Origin: Rosellinia necatrix
Taxonomy: Eukaryota > Ascomycota > Sordariomycetes > Xylariales > Xylariaceae
Assembly (NCBI GenBank): GCA_021209875.1
Contig: JAGYVD010000010.1
Coordinates: forward strand, 2,976,001-3,040,000
Length of the DNA stretch: 64,000 bases
Direction of reading: 5' to 3'
Positions 13,501 to 24,928 of this stretch are shown one piece after another; positions within the stretch are counted from its first letter, which is position 1; every line of letters begins with the position of its first letter. The notes beneath the pieces were generated by a model. That model was not told the origin of the DNA, did no database searches, and saw only the letters and a list, made by a program, of their open reading frames with translations. The position numbers and the translations under genes were made by a program.

Positions 13501-14437
13501 GAAGTTTATCCAGGAGCGCAGAGCGAATTACGAGGCATCACTCCGGGAGATCGAGAAGTATATGAAACGTAGGTCAGCAACTAGCCATATCCTCGCCGAA
13601 GCGGCTCCCCCTACCCATCCGAGCACGGACGAGAAGACGGCCAAATCGCCCATATCCCTGGACACTGATGTCGTTGTCACGCTAAGGGCGCTCAACTTGG
13701 GAGTTTTCCCCAGCACCTTCTCCGATCACCAAGTGTTCAAGCTGGAGGCTCTCAATGCGCGGGCCAGATTCGCGGCGAATATGGAAAAGCAACGTATTCA
13801 CAGCATCCTCGGTCTTACCCTTGGCCAGCTGCGGATCGGCCTGGCAGCCGTCCGAGGGCCCGAGACGCCCAGGGTGGTCAAGGACATTCAGGTTGAGCAT
13901 GTAGTGCAGAATGCTACAGGCTCGCGGGGTGGTACGATCCTCAAAGTGCCCAAGGTGGAAGCGGTCATGGAGACATGGCAGGAGGGGAAATCGCGAAACA
14001 TACAGTACAAGTTCAAGAGTACATTCGAGGGCAAGGTAGAGGTGGGGTGGAACTACTCCCGTATCAGCTACATCCGCGGGATGTGGGCGAAGCATTCGAC
14101 ACTGCTGGCCCAGGTCTGGGGCCGAGAGCTCCCGACCATGTCAGCGATCAAGGTCACGGGGGTGCCAGAGCCCGAGCAAGAGAGGAAGGATGGCGAACAG
14201 CAGAAGATCACGGCCGAAGTCAACGTGCCACAGTCCAAGTACGAATACGAGGCACTTGAACCGCCTGTTATCGAGACACCGCAGCTCCGCGATATGGGAG
14301 AGGCGACGCCGCCTCTCGAATGGATCGGGCTGCACAGAGACCGCTTGCCCAACCTCATGCATCAGATTGTCATCGTTGCGCTGCTAGAGCTAGCGGGCGA
14401 AGTGGAGGACGCGTATTCGAAGATTCTGGGGTCGTAA
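4562..14437 (+). CDS. CSF1: Csf1, bridge-like lipid transfer protein (BLTP1 homologue)
   Basis: Csf1 is a giant ER-anchored lipid-transfer protein with a long hydrophobic groove (RBG repeats). In yeast it is needed for cold growth and lipid supply to GPI-anchor synthesis. One exon of 9,631 bp (4807-14437) encodes the bulk without interruption, beginning in the transmembrane helix (AVFFLLYFNR) followed by the family hallmark YIDIQ-type strand and NGHITWSYWLRRV. Two small upstream exons complete the helix: 4562-4602, starting ATG, and 4685-4720. Introns 4603-4684 and 4721-4806 have GTAAAG/GTAAGC donors and TAG/CAG acceptors, and all phases agree. The joined N terminus reads HFNGEFLGYTIVTGLL then AVFF, in register with the family pattern. 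Total is about 3,235 residues, normal for fungal Csf1. Long antisense frames inside it are shadows. Confidence 0.93.
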
Positions 14438-15080
14438 TATACTACGGCATCCAAGGGCCGACTGAAAGAGCGGCGATGTTTGTACAGAAGGGGGGGTGTT
14501 ATGGTATCGCATAGCAAGGCGTTTCCGGCGCTTGTTTCTGCAGGGTGTGATTCGAACGGCGCATAACCACGGCATTAGAATAGATTGGCGCGCGTAATCC
14601 CCCGCGAAAAAGTATTATGCATTCAACAGTATTTCCTCAATGAATTGGGCCAATAAAGCATCGTATATGTCTTCTTTTGTTCCACTGTCTTCAACGAATG
14701 TCATACCCACCACCTTCCAAACACTATTCCCGTCAGCTCTTTGGAGCTCAGTGCCTTGACGCCAGTGCCTTGACACCAGTGCCTTGATGCGAGTGCCTTA
14801 ATACCTAAGTTCACGTTCGGTGTGACTCAACTCGAGAGTCCTAACCTAACCTTGGAGCTCAAACACCGGATACTGAAGGTCAAGTATCTACGAGCGCAAC
14901 CTTCCTAAATTATAACCCGGCAATATGATTCACACTCTTGTAGAGTTTGGAGAGCACACGCCACAGGTATTCAGTCGAGGCGACGGTCGGGCAGTAGTCG
15001 TTAATTATACCACTTATATGACGGAGACTCAATAACTGACAGTAGGTAGTAGGTCTGGTCCCTTACCTAGGTAATTGGTG
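14438..15080. other. CSF1 3' flank, left border of the AT-rich block
   Basis: About 640 bp of ordinary base composition between the CSF1 stop and the transposon block. It holds a 14-bp minisatellite (separate entry), an AATAAAG word at about 14,652 and no conserved ORF. There is no sign of RIP-type AT enrichment until the terminal repeat at 15,081, so mutation has not spread toward CSF1. Confidence 0.6.
14750..14805. repeat. 14-bp minisatellite, four units
   Basis: Four head-to-tail units of AGTGCCTTGACGCC and variants (14750, 14764, 14778, 14792). Most unit differences are C/T or G/A transitions, clustered in the last six positions. It lies about 310 bp downstream of CSF1. Confidence 0.85.
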
Positions 15081-15212
15081 GAAAAGAGGCCTGGGTAAAA
15101 AGTGGTTGTATTGGAAAGGAATCTAAGGTGTGGGTAGTATCCACCTAAAATAAATAAATATAAGCTATGCTTTAGCTAAATTATAAAAACCTACTTTTAT
15201 TTATTTATTTAT
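15081..15212 (+). repeat. Outer element, left terminal direct repeat
   Basis: Matches 40,956-41,087 base for base in length (offset 25,875). Its outer half keeps G and C (for example AGTGGTTGTATTGGAAAGG) while its inner half is converted to AT (CTTTTATTTATTTATTTA). The right copy shows the opposite pattern. The shared core is ATCTAAGGTG followed by AATAAATAAATATAAGCTAT. Confidence 0.85.
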
Positions 15213-16204
15213 TTTAAAACAAGCTAAAAACGTTTTATTTTTTTTAAAACTTGTTATTAATATTTGTTTTATGTTTATTTATATATTATTTTTTGCTTAT
15301 TTTTAAAGCTTTTAATATAAAAATATAATTTAATATTTAAGTTGTTATTATATAAATAAAATTAAATTAAAATTATGTTTAAAATAATTAATATAAAAAT
15401 AAACAATTTAAAAAGTTTTAATAATATTTATAATAAATTTAAATGCTGTTTAAATTTTTTAATATAAATAATAATTTTTTATATATTTTTAATTATAAAT
15501 AAGCTGTATTATTTAAGTTATAACTTAAGCTGTTTTTTTTATATTAATATTATATAATTTTTAAATTATATAAAGTTTTTATAATTATTATAAAAGCCTA
15601 TTTTTAAGTTTTTATATTTTTATATTAAAATTTTATTATTTTTAATAATATTAAATATATAAAATATATTTTATAACTATTTAATTATAAATAAGTTTTA
15701 AAAATAAATTAATATTATTTTAAACTAAGCTAGTTTATAATGCTTATATTTAAAAAAAAAATATTTAGTTTTAAAATTTTTTAAATAAATAGCTATATAT
15801 AATTTTAAACAAAAAAAGTTAAGCTATTAATATAATAAAATTAACAGTTTTAAAAGCACGTAAAAATTATAAATTTTAGTTTTATAAATTATTAAATATT
15901 ATAAATATAAATATATTATATATTTTATTAAAAATTAACTAAATAACTTAATTAAATATTTTTATAAGCTTAATATTTTTATAAAAATTAATAAAATATT
16001 AAAAGCATATATTTTTAATTTTAAAGCTATTTTTAAAAGTTTTAAAAAATATATATATTTTAAAATTTAAATAAACAGCTAGAAAAAAGTCCTAACTTAG
16101 TTTATTTATTTATTTATTAACTGCAGTATTATAAAAATGTTATATAATGTTATTAAATATATTTATTTATATTAATTAAATATATTAATTATATATAAAA
16201 TATG

Positions 16205-16407
16205 TGATACGCGCGCGTAGAGGGAGCGCTTACATAAGCCCCTCGCTTGGGGTGCTGTGGCCCGTGGCCACAGGCACAACCTAATTGGGCCTAGCCCCAT
16301 GTATATGGGCCCTAGCCCACACCTAGGTAAAACTTTAGCTTAGCCTAGATTTGCTAGTTCTTTATCTTTTACAATACACACTTTACACCCCCATGGTGCA
16401 CCTCTCA
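16205..16407 (+). mobile_element. Solo LTR, copy 1 (not RIP-mutated)
   Basis: A 203-bp GC-normal island in AT-rich DNA. It starts TGATACGCGCGCG and ends GTGCACCTCTCA, so it has TG..CA ends, and it is flanked on both sides by the 5-bp direct duplication ATATG (16,200-16,204 and 16,408-16,412). Ends plus duplication are the mark of a single retroelement LTR left after recombination, or of a very small LTR-derived element. It contains short palindromes, for example GTGGCCCGTGGCCAC. It is nearly identical to 19,548-19,750, with four differences. Confidence 0.85.
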
Positions 16408-19400
16408 ATATGCTTAAATCTGTAGTAAAATATAAAAAATAGTTTTATAAAATTAATTATTAATATTTAAAAAATTAAAAATAATTATTAATAGAAATAA
16501 TATTTTTAGTTTAATTAAATTAAATTTAATATATTAAAAACATTTTAAAATATAATTAAATATGTTTTATATTATAAATAGCTAATATATTATTTAATTT
16601 AATTTTTATAAAATAATTAAAGCAAAAAAATATTTTTTTTTATTATAAGCTAAACATAAAGCTTATAATATTTTTTTTTTAATTAAGCATGTTTTTTAGA
16701 TTTTCTGTCGGTAGTATTTTAATATATTTTTTTTAATTTTAAATAATTTTGTTTTATCGGCTAAAGCTTTTATTTTTAGCTAGTTTTTATTTAATTTAAA
16801 TAAATTATTAAAATAATCTTATATATTTAAATATTATTTATAGTTGCTATATTTAAATTTAAATATAATATTTAAGTTTAAACTTAAAATTTAGCAGGCA
16901 TAAAATAATAAATATAGCGATAATATTAAAGCTGTAGCTAAAATATTTTATATTTCTGCTTCCGAAAAATAGTAGTACTTTAAAGCAAGCAAGTTTTTTA
17001 ATTAAAAGTAGTATCCCGACTTATTATTTAATTAATATTATATTAAGCTTAAGCGTAATATTATAATAACATATAAATTATTTTTGTTTAATTAATTAAT
17101 TTATTAATTAAGTCTAATGTTTTTAAATTATTTATAAATTTTAATATAGCTTAATATTTTTAATTTTATTTTTCTATATTTAAATATTTTAAACTATATA
17201 ATTTAAATAAAAAATATATTTTTATAGTTTAAAAAAAAAATATTATATATAATAAAATATTTGCTATTTTATTACGTTTTTTTAATATTTATAATATATA
17301 TATTAAATAGTTTTAGTTTATTTGTTTAACGCGTATATATATTTTTAACGTTTAAAAATATTAAAAAAAGTTAGAAGTTAATAATTTATAAATATTATTA
17401 ATAAAACTTTTAATTTTAAATAACGCTTATATTAACAAATAAATTTAATAATGCTGCAGAATTTTTTTTATATGTATTATAATTATATTAAATTATAATA
17501 AATAAAAAGCTATTATATAATAATAGTTAAAAAGTCTTTTTAATTTTAAATAATATAATATTTTGTTTTGAATATAAAGATGTTTAAATATATGTCGACA
17601 GAAACGTTTAGCTAATATTTATATATTTTACTGTAGTAGCGGCTATATGTTTTAATATATTAAAAATATATTTTTATATTTTTTATTATTATAAGACGTT
17701 TTTTATAATTTATTAAAAAGTTTAAATATTTTTAAATAGTTGTATATTTATTGTTCAATTAGTTTAAAAGTATTTATAAACTAATAGATTTCTGTTTAAT
17801 TTTTAAAATAAGCTAATTTTTTAGTTTTTTGCCCGCTTGATTTTAATAGTTATTTTTCTGCGTGTTTTATATATTATTTTAAAAGCTATAATCTTTTTAT
17901 ATTTAATGCTAACTTTTTAAAAAACAGTTTAAGTTGCAACTATAATATTTAAAGCAAAAATAATTTTTAATTTATTTAAGTTATTTTTAATTAATTTATA
18001 AATAATAAATATATTATTTATATATTTTATAGCTAGTATTAATATTTTAAAAATAATAAATAAAATTAATAATAGTTTTACAAAAGCTTTAAAATAAAAC
18101 TTAAAGTAATTTATATTATTTCTAATATAAAATGTTGAGCTAATTATATTTTTAAAGTATTTTAGTTAATTATAATTATAAAAATTTAAAAATTTTAAAA
18201 GTTAATATATATTTATAGTTTAAATATATTAATATTAACTAGTAAGTATATTTAAAGTTAAATTTTAATAAAAATATGTTTTAAAATTAAATAGCTTTTT
18301 ATAAACATCTGCAAAAAAAATAAATTAATTTTTAAAAGTTTTTTTATTTTGTTATAATTAATAGTTAGTTTTAATTTTAGCTAAAAATTTAAGCATTTTA
18401 TATTATAGTTTTTAATGATTAATATTAATATTATTATTTAAACTAATAATATTTTATTAAATATAGCTATAAGTTTATATATTTTTATATTTAAGCATTT
18501 AAAAGTTAATTTTTTAGTTAATATAACTAAAAATTAGTTTAAATTTAACGTTTTAATTTGTTTTAAAGCTTTATTATAAGCTTAAGTTATATTTTATAAA
18601 AATATAAGTTTATAAAAATAAATATATTTGCTATTAATATAGCTTTGTATTTTTAATATATATGCTATACTTTTATATATTTAATTTTAAAACGTTTTAA
18701 AACTAAAGCTTTAAATAATATGCTTATAAAATCTTATTATTAAAATATTTTTTATTTATTATTTTTAACTTTAAAATTAAAAGTTTTTTATTATTTGTTT
18801 ATTTATAAGAAATTTAATTAGTTAAATATTTAAATTATATAACTTTAAAAAAATATAAAAATATTTTTTAAAAATAATTATTTGTTTTAGCAGTATAACT
18901 TTAAAAGCTAAAATATTAAAAAACTTTTTAATATTTAATATATTTGTTTATAAAAAATTAAACTAATAATTATAAAATATAAAAGCTAGACTATTTTTAA
19001 ATAAAATATATTAATTAATAATATATATTATATAAATTTAATTTAATAATTTGTTTAAATTAACGTGGGCTATTTAATTTTTTAATTTAGTTTTAGATTT
19101 TTTTAAGCTAGACTTTTTTAAAATTATTAGTTTTAAGTTAAATAATTTAATTTTAAAGTTATTAGGCTTAAAAGCTAGAGCTAAACAGTATTTTTTTAAA
19201 TAATAATAAAAATTTTAAATTTATATAAAATTTTTTTTATAAACAGGTTATTTATAATTAAAACGTTGTTATAAATATTAAAAGTTATTATTATATTTTA
19301 TAGCTATAAAAGTTTTAAAATTATTAAATTAGTTAGTTTTTTTTTAAGTTATATAATAGCTTAAATTAGTTTAAATATTGCTTTAATAATTATTATAAAA

Positions 19401-19547
19401 ATAATAAATTTTGTTATAAAATTAGTTTTTTAATAAAATTTAGCAGAAAAAGTTAGTTTATATTAAAATTATAAATTTTTATATAAAATAGCTTAAAATA
19501 TTTTATAAAGTAGGGATAAATTATGTTTATATTATTTTTTTAGTCGG

Positions 19548-19750
19548 TGATACGCGCGCGTAGAGGGAGCGCTTACATAAGCCCCTCGCTTGGGGTGCTG
19601 TGGCCCGTGGCCACACGCACAACCTAATTGGGCCTAGCCCCATGTATGTGGGCCCTAGCCCACACCTAGGTAAAACTTTAGCTTAGCCTAGATTTGCTAG
19701 TTCTTCATCTTTTATAATACACACTTTACACCCCCATGGTGCACCTCTCA
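19548..19750 (+). mobile_element. Solo LTR, copy 2 (not RIP-mutated)
   Basis: Same 203-bp length, orientation and TG..CA ends as 16,205-16,407, with four single-base differences. The flanks are GTCGG on the left and GGCGG on the right, an imperfect (4 of 5) duplication. It sits inside RIP-mutated sequence but is itself unmutated, so it either arrived later or is too short to be a RIP target. Confidence 0.82.
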
Positions 19751-22303
19751 GGCGGCTTAACATTTATTTTATTAAATAATATGTTTTGTAAATATTTTAT
19801 TTTTAATATATTTAATAATAAATATAATATAATAAGCTTTAATAAAATAAATAATAGCTGCTAAGTTTATATTTATAAATATGTTGTTTTTTATTTTTAT
19901 ATATTGCTGTATTATTTTTTTTATTTTTTTTAACGTTTTAATTAATAAATATTTTAAGTTTTAATTAAAATTTAAATTTAGCTGCAGTATGTTTATAAAA
20001 AATATTTTTATAATAGTTATGTTTAAAAAGCTTTATAATTAAATAAACTTTATTTTTGCAACTTTATATTTTTGTTAAAAGCTTAAATAGCTAGTTAGAA
20101 TTTTTTGCTTTTAAAGCTTTTTAAGCTTTTATATTTATGTTCTAGCTTATTTTTATTTTTATTATTAACTAAAAATTTATAAAAATATTAATAAAAATAA
20201 TAGTATTTTTATTTTGTTTTTTTTAAACAAGTGTTTTTTATTATAGCAGCTAACAAAATTATAATATAAACATTTAAGCTTTAAGTTTTTTTAAGTTTAA
20301 TTTTTTATTGTTAATAAAAGATTTTTATTTTATTTAGCTTAAATATTATAAAATTAAATAAAATTATATAATTAAAATAGTTTTTAATTTTTATATTATA
20401 TAAATTATTATTATTAAAAATTAATTATAAAATAATTAAGCTAACTAAAACTAAATTTTAAACGTTGTTAATTTTAGTTTTTATATTTTTCTGCTGGAAA
20501 TATTATAGCTTTTAAATAAGCTTGCTTTTATTAAACTAATTATTTAAATTAAAATATATTATATTTAAGCTGTATATGCTTATAACTTTTATAATAAAAA
20601 CAAGTTTTTTTTTTAGCTAAAATATTAGTTTTATTAATAAAAAATGTTTAAACTTTTTTTTTAAAAATAAAAAATTAAATAATGTTTTAATAAAAAGCTT
20701 ATTATTATTAGCAAACTTTAATAATAACAACGGTTTTATTAAACTATTTAATTTTAAACTATATTTTTAAAAATATTAAAAATAATATGTTTTAATTAAT
20801 TATAAATATAATAAATTATTAAAAGTTAAAATATTTATAATAGTAGTTAATATTAAAAAGTTTAATATTATAAAAAGCTAACGTTAATAAGTATTAATAA
20901 ATAAAACTTTAATAATTATAAAAATAATTATATTATATAAAGCTTAAAAGCAGGTGTATAAAGTTTATAGCAACTTAAAAGTAGTAGCAGGCAACTGTTT
21001 TTTTAATAAATAATTTTTAATGCTTATTAAAAACTTTATAAATAGCTTTAATTTTTGTTTAGCTAGATTTTTTTTTAGTAGCTTTTTTTTGTTATTTAAA
21101 ACTTTCTAAGATTTTTAAATAATTTTATAATATTATTGAATTAATTTACTGTTTTATGTTTAGTTGTTTAAAATTTTTAATAAAGCTTAAAGTTATATAG
21201 GCTATTGATAAACTAATTAATAATAGTTTAAAATAAAATAGTTTTAGTTTAAAATAAAAATTTTAAGCAGCTATTATTTTTGTTTATTAATAATATTTTG
21301 TTTTTTATTTAATAAAAACATTTTAAATTTAATTATAATATTATATTAACAGTTTGTTTTTTTTATATAATATAAGTTAAATTATTAATTTTAATAATAT
21401 TAGTATTAACAAGCTTAATTAAATATTAATTTTTAAAAGCTTATTTTAAAACTAGAAAATTTTTTAAATAGTTTAGTTTATTAATACTTTATTTAAAATA
21501 TTTTATAGTTTTATATTTAAATTTAAAAATATAGCAGTTTTTTAATATAAAATATATTAATAGCTAAAATTGCTTTAAATAAAAAATATTAATTTTTTAT
21601 AATTTATCCGGCAAAACTATTAATATAGTTAAATTAATTATTTTTAGCTGATTTTTTTATTAAAATATTTATAAAAACTAAAGTTTAATATTTTAAATTT
21701 AGCTATAGTTTTAAACTTAAAAATATTAAATAAAAAATTTTTATTAGTAATAAAAATTATAAAATAATAAAAATAAAATTATAAGCAATGTTTTTAATAA
21801 TAATAAAATAATAGCTGCAATATTTAAAGCTTTTTAGTATAGCAAACTATAAATAATATTTTAAAAATTTTTATATTTTTAAGTTTAAATAAAAGTTTTT
21901 AAATATATTATTTATAAATAATAATATTATAAACATATTAATAACTAATTAATTTTATAGCAGATTTATAAAATTAAAAACTATTAGATTATATAACTAT
22001 AATAAAATATTAGCAACTAAAAATTTAACTTTATATTAAAAAAAAAAAAAAAGTAATGATAGTTATAATAAATTTAAAGTTATAAATAAATAAAATTAAA
22101 CATAAATATATATTTAGTTTAGCAGCAACTATAAACTATATTAAAAAATAAACAATTAAAGCTTATAACGCTTTTATAAAACTTGCAGCGTTTAATATAA
22201 CTTTACAGCAGTTAAAACATAATAAAATAATATTAATAAACTTAGCTTAGTTTAAATAATATAAATATAATATTTAATTAATAAAAAAATTAAAACGCGG
22301 GAA

Positions 22304-22502
22304 TATAAAGCCATCCCGACAGACGACTTCTTTAGGGAAGCCATTTTGTCGGACGCCTTCTTTAGGGAAGCCTTCCTTTAGGAAGCTTTCTTTAGTAAAG
22401 CCTTTTTTCCAGAAAGCTTCTGGAAATAGCTATATATTAATTAAACTAGAAGATAAATAGTAAATTAATCTTTATTTTTTTTTAATTATTTAATGCTTAT
22501 TA
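22304..22502 (+). repeat. Middle element, left LTR
   Basis: The left 130 bp are close to the original sequence and carry a series of short hairpins built on CTTCTTTAGGGAAG-type units (22,327-22,434). The right 65 bp are AT-converted, where the right LTR reads CTCTCTCTAACTATCTGATG. It aligns over the full 199 bp with 40,723-40,921 without gaps, with transitions dominating. Confidence 0.88.
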
Positions 22503-24744
22503 TTTAATAGCTAGCAACTTTAGTTGATCTTTTTTTTTTTTGTTTTTTTTTTATAAAACGGTTAGCTTTTCAGTAAACTTGTTTTTTTTAAATATATTCT
22601 GTTTAATTTAATTAAAAATACGTTTTTTTTGTTAAGTTTAATTTTTAGCTGCTTTTTTTTTTTATATTAAAATATTTATTTTTTATTCCGACAAGCTTTA
22701 GCTTTTTTTTTTTTTTTTTAAAAATTATCGCGTTATTATTAAATTTTTATAGTTTATTATTAATAAACTTTTATAATTATTAATATTAATATATTATTTA
22801 TAAAACTTTTAATAAAACTTTATAATTTAAATATAAACGTATAGCTTAAAAATAATATATAATTTAAAAATATTTTTTATTTATAATATTTGCTTTTATT
22901 TTGCTGCAATAGCAGCTTATTTTTTAATAGTTTTATTTTTTATTAATAGTTTTATTATAAAAGTTTTTAGTTTTATAAATTTATTAAAATTAATAAAATA
23001 TTATTTTATTATTAAATAGCTGTTTTTTTAAAATAATTATATTATATTTTAAATTTAAAAATAAACTAAACGTTATTTATTAAAAATTTAAACTTTAATT
23101 TTAAACTTAAGAAATTTTAAAACTTTTATTATTTTTTAAAAAAAATATAATAAAATTTAAAAGCATTTAATTTAAGCTATATTTTAAAAATAAATAATTA
23201 ATATATATAAAGCTTAACAAGCAATAAATAAAATTAACAAGCTTATTTTATTAAAAATAGTTATATATAGATTTTTATTTTGTTATTTAAATAAATCTAT
23301 TTAAATTTATTTTTTAAACTTTAAAGTTAAAATTATTTTTATATTAAAAATATTAAAAATATAATATTATAAAGCTTAAAAAACAGACTTTTTTTTGTTT
23401 ATATTTTTATTATTTTTATTACCTGACTTATTATTACTATTATTTTTATTTTTATTTTTTTAAATCTATGTTTTTAAATATTATTTAATAAAACTTCTAA
23501 CGTTATATAATAAAAATAGCTATAATAATATAAATTTTTATATAAAATAATAACGTTAAAAATATAATAAACAATATATTTAAAACAGCTAATATTATTT
23601 TTAAACAACTAGTTTTTATATTAAATAAAAATTAAATATAAAAATTTATTTAATCGGATATTTTATTATAATTTATTAAATATTTTTAAAACAGGCGATT
23701 ATATTATAATCAGAAAAATATTTATTAAAAAATATTTATTTTTTATAGCTTTAATAAAATAAAATATTTTAAACTTTATTAAAACAAAAATATTATAAAA
23801 TAACTTTTTAGTTATTTTAAAACAACGTTTAGTTTTAATATATAAATATATTAAATAATTTTATTAAAATAATAATAAACGTTAGTTTTAAATATATATT
23901 AAATAAACTTAAAATAAAATATTATAAAAATACTGCAGACGTTATTAAATAAACGTTTATTTATTTTTATAATAAATAATTAATATTATAAAAATATTAA
24001 TTTAAATATAAGCTATATTTATAATTAAAAGCTATTAAAACTTAAGTTTTATTTTAAATATATAGTTTTATAATTATATATAAAACTAATTTTATTTAAA
24101 TTTACAACAGCTATATAAAAATTAATAATATTTATTAATTTAAACTAGTTTTTAATTATGTTAAAAAAATAAAAAATATATAAAATTATATTGCTATATT
24201 ATAATAAAAAAAAAAAACTTTTTTTATTTTATAATTTTATTTTTTTTATTATTAAAACTATTATTTTTTAATATAAAATTAATAAACAATATTTTTTTAA
24301 TTAAAAAAATTAATAAAATAACAATTTTATAATATAATGTAGTTGTAAAACTATAAAAAACTTATAAAAGCCGAGAACGTTTTTAAAACTATAATAATAC
24401 GTAAAACTATAACAGATTTTAAATATATAATAGAATTTTTTTATATAATAATTTTAAAAGTAGAAGCTGTGCGTTAAATATGCGATGTTGCGCTGTTTAT
24501 AAAAAACATAAAAAAGATTATAATAAACAGGGGCGCAGAATTTATTATTAAACGTAAAAATTATTTAAATAAATATTTTATAAATAAGGTTAATTATAAT
24601 AGATTTTAAAAAAAAATTATACTAGTATTAATAATAAAATATTATTATATATTAATAATAGTTAATTAAAAGCTTAAAAATAAAACTTATTATAGCATAA
24701 ATATATTATAATAAAAAAAATTAAAAAAAAAAAAAAAAACTTTT

Positions 24745-24928
24745 TAACACAGTCAGGAAGGGGGGCTCTTTATTTAGCTAGCAAAGCTAGCTAGATAAAG
24801 ATTATATAGCTTAAATAAAGTAACCTAGCTTAACAAAGCTTCTGGTTTCTGCGGGACCAAAAGCTTTTATTTAATTTATATTACATTTTTTATAGATTTA
24901 ATTATACTACTTTTAATAAACTATACTA
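24745..24928 (+). repeat. Inner Gypsy element, 5' LTR
   Basis: 184 bp. Its outer part is intact (CAGTCAGGAAGGGGGGCTC) and its inner part is AT-converted. The matching segment of the 3' LTR reads CAGTTAAAAAAAAGGGCTT, a set of pure transitions. It is directly preceded by the target duplication CTTTT. Confidence 0.9.

Noticed and set aside
5002..14095. Many antisense frames of 60-196 codons opposite CSF1
   Set aside because: They lie opposite a conserved protein, show no family features, and are explained by codon shadowing.
14530..14580. GTTCGAATC word on the minus strand, tRNA B-box-like
   Set aside because: The flanking bases do not form a T stem and no A box or acceptor stem is present at the right distance.
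16205..19750. The two 203-bp repeats as the LTRs of one 3.5-kb element
   Set aside because: Copy 1 has its own perfect ATATG duplication on both sides, the outer flanks of the pair do not match, and the DNA between is heavily RIP-mutated while the repeats are not.
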